This document shows, piece after piece, positions 24,601 to 33,615 of a stretch of 64,000 nt of DNA. A model generated the notes under the pieces. The model did not search any database, was not told the DNA's origin, and worked only from the letters and a program-made list of their open reading frames with translations. Within the stretch, counting starts at the first letter, position 1, and each line of letters opens with the position of its first letter. Source of the stretch: Ilyonectria destructans. Taxonomy: Eukaryota > Ascomycota > Sordariomycetes > Hypocreales > Nectriaceae. The stretch is taken from the NCBI GenBank assembly GCA_020740775.1, contig JAHEWK010000033.1:186001-250000 (forward strand). Reading direction: 5' to 3'. A program made the translations under genes and the position numbers.

Positions 24601-25453
24601 TCATTTGAAATGAGGCAAGAACCTGTACTGGGTTTCCAAGGCAAAATTCTTTCGAGGGGCTGCAAGACCGTGCGGGTTGAGTCAATGTCGTTGTTGCCCT
24701 CCCGTAGGCCCGAAAACTCTGCAATGAGGGTTCTTGCTCTCTGCATGGAGAGCTCACCAGGCGAGCATCCTATCCCAGGCGAGCCAGGTGGGCTGATCCA
24801 GTTCAACTGAGGAATGAGCATGTGTGTCGTGGAGAGCACTATGAACTTTTAGTGACAGAATCCTAACACCTGCTGAAGGACGCTCCTACATTGACTGTCA
24901 AAATTATCTCGAAATCGGAACCAAGGAATGGTATCAAGGCGAATGTTGATGCTAGGCTCCGGAGATGGTGAGCGGATATTGATTCCGCGAGTGGACGTGC
25001 AGCGCGACACAACTTGGTCACAGTCAGCATTCGTCATCGAGACCTGGGACGTCCATGACTTACTGGATTGAAAAGACTTGTCGAACTCGGATTTATACCT
25101 CGTGCGTGCCCTCTTCAGCCTCTTAGGGGCTATATCCTCTTCATTGACAAGAATCCTGGTTCGTTTTCGGGCTGAATCCCTTCGATGAACGAGTTGCCAG
25201 TCAGTTTTCTTTAGGTTCTTCGTTAACTGCCACAACTGCAATCGGCTGACATATTCCTTTTTCCTTGATAAACATCCGTTAGCTTAGGGTCACGCTTGGG
25301 GAGATGGTTCACTTACGAAGCGTCAAAGTTGTGTTCTGTCTTCATGAATTCCATCGTCTGTCCTAGGGTCTTGTTTTCGACGATGTAATATTCGCGAATT
25401 TGCTCTCGATGGGCATCCCACAGCTCCTCAGGCTTTTTTGGTTGTCGAGGCAT
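21651..25453 (-). CDS. Clr5-domain ankyrin-repeat protein
   Basis: Three exons (25453-25317, 25263-24870, 24806-21651) give 1228 residues in frame. The N-terminus, MPRQPKKPEELWDAHREQI to about residue 70, is a Clr5 domain (FDASKKEYVSRLQLWQ across the first splice), a short helical module named from a fission yeast heterochromatin factor. A basic linker and then roughly twenty ankyrin repeats fill residues 300-1220, with motifs such as GTALHIA, RTALQAAAETGDQELVELL and ADINAPTPSDEDITALELA. The ankyrin array predicts protein binding; the Clr5 end may touch DNA or chromatin, but its role in filamentous fungi is unknown to me. The start is the ATG at 25453 because the Clr5 domain begins there; a longer in-frame extension exists. 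The 63-bp second intron (24807-24869) is needed to bypass a stop. Confidence 0.86.
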
Positions 25454-26122
25454 GGTGGGCAGAAGTATGAGGCAGGTCCGTGGTTTTTGGCAGATCTCGT
25501 TGTCAAATTCGAAGAAGGGGTTCGCCGGGTGGTGGTGAATGTCGAGCAAAGTGATATTGGTCCGGGGGGAGAGAAACCCCTCTTCTTATGTTTTTTTGGT
25601 CAATCGACTGCTTGGAGTAGTTACATCGCATAGCAGGTGCTAGGGAGCCTCACTGACCAAAATTCCCTTTTGCTGCAGGCGTAGCGCTTGGTACAATCCA
25701 ATAGGTCTGCGTAACACACACACCCAACCACTTGGTGAAAGTGATTTCATTGGCGGCTACCACAATTCCCTTTCCCCCCTGCCAGCCCACATCTTCCATG
25801 CAAGGGTAAGCAGCTCCGAGTCTAGCCGTAGCGGGTCTAAGCCTCCGAGGTCGTATTCAACTCGTTGGGCATGCGTTGGAGAATGATGCCTGAAACCAAG
25901 CCACCATTGGTCTATTGTCGTTGCAGAATGCCGCGATCGCCGGAATGGTGTTCCAAAGTTCCCTTTTGAGTGTTTGTGGCCACTGTGGAACTCATCCCAT
26001 CCTCCTTGCACAACACTGGACATAACTTGGCAGAAATATACCAAAATCCCCAAACGTCTTGTCGTATATAAAGGCGCTAGGTGCGATTTTCTGTCAAGAT
26101 AGAAGTAACAGCCAAATCAAAA
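25454..26122. other. Divergent intergenic region
   Basis: Promoters of the Clr5-ankyrin gene (minus) and the small membrane protein gene (plus). No coding exon is supported. Confidence 0.5.
26065..26073 (+). promoter_or_regulatory. TATA box of the small membrane protein gene
   Basis: A clean TATATAAAG lies 50 bp upstream of the ATG at 26123. The short leader that would follow (about 25-30 bases) fits a fungal RNA polymerase II core promoter, and it supports the small gene being real. Confidence 0.6.
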
Positions 26123-26448
26123 ATGATTATCTCGCCCGAGGCTCTCATCTCTATCATTGGGGTTATCGTGGCCTTTCCCCCAACGGCTATTATTCTTATG
26201 TGCTTATTTAGGGGTGTTCCAGCGCAATCAAACACAACCCATGGTTAGTCAGCCCACCTTTAATCAATACTATTTCTTCTTTGCGATTAACACGCCTAGA
26301 ACATCCTGATGTTGAATTTCGACTTCGCGAGCCACCACGCGTCCACCTTCGAAACAATTTAATACGTGTGACAACAAGCTCCAACTGGCCGCCAGAATCA
26401 AGATACGCAAGGCAATTACGAGCGAAGGGACATAGCAACCCTTGTTAG
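26123..26448 (+). CDS. Small single-pass membrane protein, unknown function
   Basis: Two exons, 26123-26243 and 26300-26448, encode 89 residues. The 56-bp intron has a GTTAGT donor, a GATTAAC branch sequence and a CCTAG acceptor, and its removal joins the frames exactly. Residues 4-30 (ISPEALISIIGVIVAFPP then TAIILMCLF) form one hydrophobic helix. The rest is hydrophilic and basic, with HPDVEFRLREPPRVHL and several Arg and Lys, ending in PC. The layout predicts a membrane-anchored peptide with a short polar tail; orientation is unclear. A TATA box precedes it. I do not recognise the family. It is too short per exon to be seen as one open frame, so it is easily missed. Confidence 0.6.
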
Positions 26449-28418
26449 CGCATCTCATAAGCGCATATTGAGTGTGAATGAATGAAGTTTATTCCGCCTA
26501 GGAGGATACGCTTCATAGGGCCCACAACGCCATATCTCGTCACATTGTTTTTCCGATGTCTAATTCTTAGATCGTCAATCTCACCAATTTTTGCCCCTTG
26601 CCATTTTTCCCAGCCTCACTTGTCCCTGAGCACTATCTCTTAGGTGAGTATATACGAGAGCTTGATGAGCCAGAAGAGGTGTATACACCCTAGGAGAGAT
26701 TTCATTCCCTCCAACAGCTACTTTGTCACATATCGGGATATCAGATCTCTACGATATGACGGCAGTGAAGCTTTTCCTTCGTTCAGGTCAATATGTAGTT
26801 AAAGTCCAAGATGCCCGTTGCATCCGGATCGTCCTTGGCCGTCTGAGGTCATCGTCGTTTTCCTTGTCTGTAAGACTGAGTCAAAGATCCTCATTAGATA
26901 GGAAGAATATCAAGAGCTTCTCACACACATGATCTTATCCATTACCTTGATGCAACATGCTTCCACCACTCTCAGATATCCTCAGAGATGGAGGCGTTGG
27001 AAATCCCCCCCGCTTCTTCCCTCCGTATCAGAACTTTTTTCTCGCATTAGCCAGCATAGCCGTTCTCTTTCTAAAAGATACAGGCTCCTCTTCCAGAGCA
27101 CTCTGTGATGGTGACGCAACAGTGGGATGTTAATAGTTTCTGGATTTGGGCTAAGAGCCTTGCTGCAATCCGGCCCAGCAATACCTTTTACCTTTCCTTT
27201 CTTCTCCCTTCTGACTAAATATCTTATACTTCTATTTACTTCAAATACTAATGCCAATTTCTAAGATAAACTACTTCTAGGTCGGCGGCAAGGTAGGCTC
27301 CAGAAAGAGTATCTTTAAGCGGTTCCTCTCTGACAATCCAGCAACACTGAATCATCTACAGCCGTCTGGACCAGAGGTCCTATATTAACTATATATTTCC
27401 TCCTCCAGTTTTAACTATTCGGACTGATAAGTTTGAGATGGTTTTAAGGACGGGCCTCTGCACGCTCATTGTCCATAATATCTGATACCGAGACTACCAC
27501 TGTCAATAGCCTAAGATAAATTGTATCTGGTTCTTGACACTCTGTGTGTCTCGGTACGCGGCTTTTTATAAATCGTATCAAGACATTATAGAACCAATTA
27601 ACTCCCCGCTCTTCGTATTACTTGACTCAGTCTCACTATCCCAACGCACGAGGGAGAAGATCGTTGTTATCTGACCACCACTCCCAGCCGGTACAGACTG
27701 CCAGAAGCCCAAAGTAGACCCCTGCCGCGGCACCGCGGCCCTCAAACTGCCAGTAGTTAATCGACCGTTTCCTAACCCTCCTTTCCAACCTCCTGACAGC
27801 ACCAAACAACACGCATAGATCCCGATACTGCCAGTAAAACTGGCCATACTTACGGCGCGAGTAGATAGGTTAAGGGATGCCGCAGAGGAACTGTCAATAT
27901 GGAAATACGCTACAGTAGTCCTAGTTTGGTTCTTTGGGGCATTTGTAGATCTCAATATCCCCAGGATTGTCTTAAGAAAGTACAGTAATTGCGCAAGTAG
28001 ACTCACTTTACGGTCACTATCCGCATCGATATGGTCTCTTAATAGGTACTAATTGATTCACCTACAACTGCATTCTCGGCAAAACAATCACATTTGGTAT
28101 CTCCAAACAAGCTATAAGCTGCGCCAGCACGGGAATTAAGTTATATAATCAAGAGACGAGACATCATCCGTCTTCCAAAGAGCTATCAGAGCACAGTAGT
28201 ATGGGTTCCTCGCCGTCGGAGACACCAAAGTGCCACAGCAAGTATTTACTTAGTAAGAAGTCATCACTGTGGTCTATGAGAATGGAGTTTCCATGAGGGT
28301 TTTTTATATGCAAGTGCTTTAATGACTACCAGGCTTTCTAGGTTTATATAATGAACTCAACATGTTTATCTTGCTCCGCGAATGTGTTTCGAGTCTGTGC
28401 TACACTTTCATTGGTTGT
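26449..28418. other. Gene-poor region
   Basis: About 2 kb with AT-rich patches and no supportable gene. Open frames at 26982-27257 and 27578-28006 on the minus strand have low-complexity composition and no motif, start context or homology that I recognise. Confidence 0.45.
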
Positions 28419-29877
28419 TCAGTTTTCAAGACTCTTGTAGACGAATTTCTCAAACTCAGTTAAGAGCTTGACTGCCTGCTCATCTCCAGTCGGAACCAGC
28501 TGTGACAAATATACGCCTGCTACGCCCTTCTCCATATCAACCCACTATCAGATAACGAGTCAGCTAGATGTCCTTCCAATAGGTTGATGCATAATACTTG
28601 CCCAATAGCAATTCGGCATCCCGGACCACGAGAGTGAATGAGCTGCCCGCCGACTTGGAATTGCAGCAAGGTTAATCAAGCCACCAAGACCAAAGCTCAC
28701 AGGGACGTCGGGAGGGACAGCGTTAAAAATCGCCATGCGGTAGGACACCGAATACTCATCTTGGTTGTCAAGACCGGTGGTGCTCGCCAAATGTGGCTGG
28801 AACATGCTTTTAATGGTTTCTTGACAGAGCAGTTTCTCGCTCAGGATGCCGTTGTAGATCTTGAGCATGGCATTCACAGTGGCATATAATCCACCGCCAC
28901 CGAGATCCTCGTCAATCTGGCCGGGCCACAGAGGGTTCTCTGGAATGCGGAGGTCCTCACCAACTCGCTCCCACTGATTGACCAATCGCGCTCGCATATC
29001 CTCTCGAGTTTCAAGATGAAAGGTAGCGTCTTTCACAGACACGACGTCAAATATATGACGCTTCATATAATCACCTAGCCTCATGGAAGTGACTCGTTCG
29101 ACCTTTGCGAGTTTACTCGTCAATTCCCAACGCCAACATGTAGAGAAGATTGAAACTTACCATAAGACCAGCCCAGTCCACACCTGGGGAATATAACCAG
29201 CGGCTACCTGGCTCAAATACCAGAATTGGATAGAACTTTTCCTTCTTTATGATATGGTTAGTGGAAGTAGTCAAACATCACAATTGGATTGCTTACAACA
29301 GAGTGCGGACTGCGAGGTTGGACGGTTGGGAGCTGGGCGTAACGTGTCAAAAGCGGCTCCATGAAGACATAAGTCATGCCGCTCGAGTGGGTCAGGAGGT
29401 GTCTACAGAAAGAACTTCCCGTTAGTATATCATTTTAGCATTATTTCATGTAACTAAAAGACTTGCCGTAGAGTGATATTCTTCGTAGAGGGTCGAAAGA
29501 TGGGTTGCTCGTTTTCGTCGAAGCCTGTTAGGATCTGGGGGTTTTCCCATTCTGGCAGAATGTTCGCAATGTCTGCATCCAGATCCAGCTGTCCTCTCTC
29601 CACACATTGCATCACAGCAACGGTGGTCACGAGTTTAGTACATGAGGCCATGTAATGCACGGCATCCGTCTCCATATTGTCATTTGACTCCTCTCCAAAG
29701 GCCTTGGCATAGTGGAAGGAACCTTAAACGCCCGTAGGATTAGCATGGGACGATATCGAGTTATACAGGCTCCGTACCATCTTTGTTTATAGCTCCAAGC
29801 GTGACTCGTGGAAGCGGATGTTTGTCGTCTCCCTGGGGGTGGCGAAGAGAGTCAACAATTTCTTCAAAAGACGACAT
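28419..29877 (-). CDS. Beta-lactamase-fold serine hydrolase, LovD-like
   Basis: Six exons (29877-29778, 29722-29467, 29402-29297, 29244-29161, 29102-28602, 28544-28419) give 390 residues in frame. It belongs to the class C beta-lactamase/transesterase family: the catalytic SxxK is SCTK (MASCTKLVTT), followed by HLLTHSSGM, the Tyr motif YSPGVDWAG, and the C-terminal WWVDMEKGVAGVYLSQLVP. Family members hydrolyse esters or move acyl groups; LovD of lovastatin biosynthesis is the best-known fungal case. Two introns (29403-29466 and 28545-28601) begin with GCAAGT rather than GT; only these borders restore the conserved HLLTHSSG and WWVD blocks. No signal peptide. It lies about 14 kb from the PKS, so any metabolic link is speculative. 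Confidence 0.87.
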
Positions 29878-31248
29878 TTTGAAAGATTGATGGTAAAAGC
29901 CAGATTGGCGTGCTGGCTTTTGACCGCAGTGGCCGATGGCTGTGTTTTATATTGAGCGAAAAGCTACTGTAGACTAAGTTTGTTGGCTTACAAAGCCCCA
30001 TTCAACGGATCGTGTGACGACTATACGCCAAACATTTCAGTGTTGGGCTAGGAAAGTTTGTTACACCGGTATGGCTCAGACTTGTAGTGCTGGATGTATA
30101 GCGTGAAGGATGTAGGAAAATAATATGGAACACGTCACACTTATTCACGTAGGTACGTAGCTAAATTAAAGAGGAGAGCGCTAATTTAGCCCTGGACAGC
30201 GTTGTGGAGAACTCGGACCGGCTCTCAAATAGGCAAGTCTGGTTGAATTGAAAAGGAAAGTTGTTCCTAGGCACGCTAAGTGGCTAGAAATGAGGCGCTC
30301 GGTCTACATAGCGGGTAGTCCGTCTTGGCCTGGTGCTTTCTACATCTTTACCGCGAAGAGCTGTTGCTTTATTTCTTCTATAGTGATGTCTGGCATAGTG
30401 ATAGCAGCTTCGGGCTGGGGTGTCTTCCCTTCCTCCTGATGTGCTCCGGTAGAGGAGGGAAGAAGGTGGCTAGCATTTCATTGGCCTGTTCGCTATTGTT
30501 GGTTGTGCGTGTGCCATCAGCCCTTACCAGCCAACGTCACAACAGACCATCCCGGCTTGGACAGGGTCTGACGCGCTGTGTAGTGGATACAGACGAGAGG
30601 CTGGAGCAGGTGCCAGTTTGCTTTAGGCGTAGACGCCTGCTGAGGTACCATCTCTGGCTCGAATCCGTGTCTATGTTGTCCCATTTCGAGTATTATATAG
30701 GTGCCATGGAATTGTCATGAGTCTTCACAATGGTGGAATACTGGATTCAGTTTGCATCAAAGGTTAGAAAAGGCACTGGATTGCGAGATGAGGGCTCGTC
30801 GAAGGATTTCAAGCACCCTAGACATGGAAACAGCCCGTGTGCCCAATCACATAGGAGTGGTCACGTAAAGTACGCCCAATTCAATCCGGCTCCCACATAT
30901 CGCGGTGATCTATATTGACTGGTGCCCCTCCATACTAGAAATGAAGCTAAAATAAAATAGTAGACAAGCTGCTTTAATCTCTGCTATAATATGCCTTCTG
31001 AATTCCTTTACAGGCTTGAAGGGCTATTTTAAGGCATAAGACAAATGCAGTAGCCGTGGACAGCTGTACTTCGTGGCCGATGCCCTCTGTTGCCATACTT
31101 TCCAACTACTTGATTATCTTGTTCAGGCAGCCGTCAACTACCATACCATAGCAGATAAAAGGAGTCAAGTCAAATGGTGGGAAAGGGACAAATATAAGTC
31201 ATTCTATTTTATAGCTTAGGGTAATAACTTCTCGATGCCAGGGTATCT
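29878..31248. other. Promoter and transposon-relic region
   Basis: The first 300 bases are the upstream region of the beta-lactamase-like gene. The LINE relic at 30236-30530 is listed separately. From 30530 to 31248 I find no recognisable coding remnant. Confidence 0.5.
30236..30530 (-). pseudogene. LINE (Tad-type) reverse transcriptase relic
   Basis: Minus-strand translation gives RADGTRTTNNSEQANEML, then a frameshift, then PDITIEEIKQQLF and KAPGQDGLPAM. The KAPGxDGLPA block is the diagnostic N-terminal motif of non-LTR retrotransposon reverse transcriptases. Two in-frame TAG codons (30350-30352 and 30304-30306) sit where related proteins, as I remember them, have Trp, fitting CCA to CTA changes on the plus strand. 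No endonuclease, other reverse-transcriptase blocks or poly-A tail were identified, so this is a fragment. Confidence 0.72.
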
Positions 31249-32363
31249 TCATTCACTTCCAACGCCAACGCCAATTTCCAAGACAAACTGCTTATCATCT
31301 ACAACGTTCAAGACATTCTTCCTAAACCACGGCCAGTACACGTCCTGCACCCACTGCCCTAGGCGCTGTAGTCCCCAAGCAGTCTGGTAGACGCCCAAGA
31401 GGCTCTTGGTGTTGCCAAACTCTTGGTCGAGCCACAGCACCGTCTGGCTGCCCTCCCTCGTCGTGGCCGCAAAGCTCCAGTGATGACCATTGACAATGAC
31501 AGCCGGCAAGAAGGGCAGCTCTTTGAGGGACCCGCCAGTGCGCGAAACAAGCTGTTCGAGCAGCTTCCACTGAGCAGCGTGCCACGTGCCTAGCTGAAGT
31601 TCTGCGGCCGCCTCCTGGCTGCTGTTGCGTTTCTTAGTCTCGATGTTCACGACGATTAGTCGACTGCTCAGCGAGTTGAGGTCGGTGTGGTTGATGACTT
31701 TGCAGAGCAGCTCGAGGCGGAGCTTCCTGGTGACTTCGCGGGCGACAGGGTCCGTCTTAGGCATTAAGTGGATGCAGAAGTCAGCCATCTTGGGCTGCAC
31801 CGCCACGGGGAGATATTCGCGAATGACCTTTGCTGTAGGACACGGCGCAAATCCCACCATCTAGCTAGCCAGTCTCTTCAGGCCGTAGATGGCCTTGAAC
31901 AGGAGCGGATGGCCAGCGACAGAACCCTCACTTCGATGCCGTCGTCGTAGAGCTCCAGCACGCCCATCTGCTTGCGGGGCGACGACTAGCGGCCAGACGT
32001 TGACGTTGTTGTACGAGATCGGCTCGATTGTGACGAGTGCTCGGAAGCTGCACCAGGGAACGAGGCAGATGGCGACATGGCGTGGATATGGTGGTGATGC
32101 CCGCGACGGCCTCCTCTTCGACTCCTGTTTGCGCGTGGTGTCTCGTCGGGATCGGCTCGGTCCTCGTCGACTCGCTGCCTCTTGGGCGTCGGGGTATCGT
32201 TGCCGTTGTTGTAACGGCGCTTTCGCGATTGGGGTGGTGATGGAGGTAGTTGTTATGGTTGTTGTTGCTCTCGTTGCTGCCGCTGGTACTTAGTTTCGCA
32301 ACCTGTAGCTAGGTCGGGTTCGACAATCTGGTCGACCCAGGCGGCAACGTCGCGGGGTTTCAT
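31249..32363 (-). pseudogene. Broken PD-(D/E)XK-nuclease-like protein gene
   Basis: The intact 3' part (31860-31249, about 203 codons) resembles the C-terminal half of the fungal PD-(D/E)XK nuclease-like domain family (PDDEXK_12 type): AKVIREYLPVAVQPKMADFC, an Asn-His-Thr-Asp block, IVVNIETKK and LGTWHAAQWKLL. Upstream on the same strand, stretches typical of the family's N-terminus occur in different frames: MKPRDVAAWVDQI at about 32363, a basic KRRYNNGNDTPTPKRQRVDE segment, and KQMGVLELYDDGIEVRVLS. Stops and frameshifts separate them, including a TAG directly before the ATG at 31860. I read this as one gene decayed by several lesions. A short expressed C-terminal protein cannot be excluded. 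Confidence 0.7.
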
Positions 32364-33615
32364 GTCCGTCTTTTCATTGCTTTGACTGGGCTAGTCGTAG
32401 AGATGGTAGATGGTGATACTAGATAACAATGCTTGATGGTTGATTTAGTAGGGTCGTCGTTGTAGTGTTTTGTTTGATCCGCTAAGTGAGAGCGATCGGA
32501 TGACTACAAGCATCGACACGGCAACCATCGGGCACCACCCCGCGTCATGAATGATGAATGATATCAGAGGATCAGAGATCAAAGGTGAGAGATTAGAGGT
32601 GCACGTAGGGTTCGGGTTGGGAGGTGTGTTCAAGTGGCTGGTGGAGACCGTCGGCTACAACTATAGCACTGGCTATACTTGCAGTTCTCATTTGACGAAG
32701 ACATCGATTCATTTCGTAGACTCTACCGCATCATACTCCTTCCATAGAGGCAACTTATCCTCTGAGCCTAATTCTGATGAGGACTCTAGTCCCATAGCGT
32801 CACTGTGGGACAATATTAGCTCCAATCTTTCGTTTCTGTAGTGCCTCAATAAAGTCCAGTACGAGATCCAGTGGATGTGCAACAGTTGGGTAGCCTGACC
32901 AAACCGGATTTCTTCTTCAAGGTCCTCGCTGATGACGACGTGGAGCTCATTTTTGGCTCGGCTTTCAACTGGATCATCCATGGCATAAAGAATAAAACCA
33001 TCGGCGGTGGCGGAGGCGGAGGTAGTGGGTCTTGATACATCACTCAGGCCGAGAGCTTGAACAGTTCCTCTAGGCCTCCTTTGAGGGCCGCTTACCGGTT
33101 CTGTCCCTCTTGTGTGCATGATAAGCCGCCACAGTAAGCGTGGCCAGTCAACTCGAACGGGGCGTTGGCTAGTGGGAACGGATGCTGTGCCGAACTGCCT
33201 TCATTCCCTGACCTGACATCGGGACATGGAGCTGGGGTATACGCGGAGCAAAGAGACTTTGTTTTCTTGCATGATTGGTGAGTCCATGCACATTGGGGGA
33301 CCGGCTCTATGTACTGTACTCTACCAGCATCTGACGTGTTGACCGTGGATTGGTTGGAGTCTGTCTCACTTCAGCCACCCCACAAGGCCCCCTCTTGACC
33401 GGAACACGGCTGTTTGGTGTGTTGTAGTGGCTGCCAACTTAGCACTGAAACGGAATAGATGGGTGCTGATAGAATGCACCGACGCTTGGTATACTAGGCG
33501 GTCGTCTGCCTGTCCTGGAGGGAGAACCTGAACTTCGTATTTCCCAATTCTCGTCACGGCCTCGTCAACGCCTTTGACTCTACAACTTTTTCAGGCATTC
33601 GATACATCATACCCC
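32364..33615. other. Intergenic region
   Basis: About 1.25 kb. A minus-strand open frame at 32709-33119 has no recognisable motif and I do not call it. The right end is the promoter of the hydrolase-PITH gene. Confidence 0.45.

Noticed and set aside
27578..28006. Minus-strand 142-codon open frame
   Set aside because: Ser/Thr-rich low-complexity product, no motif, no convincing start or partner exons.
32709..33119. Minus-strand 136-codon open frame
   Set aside because: No recognisable domain, and overlapping open frames on the other strand; not enough to call a gene.
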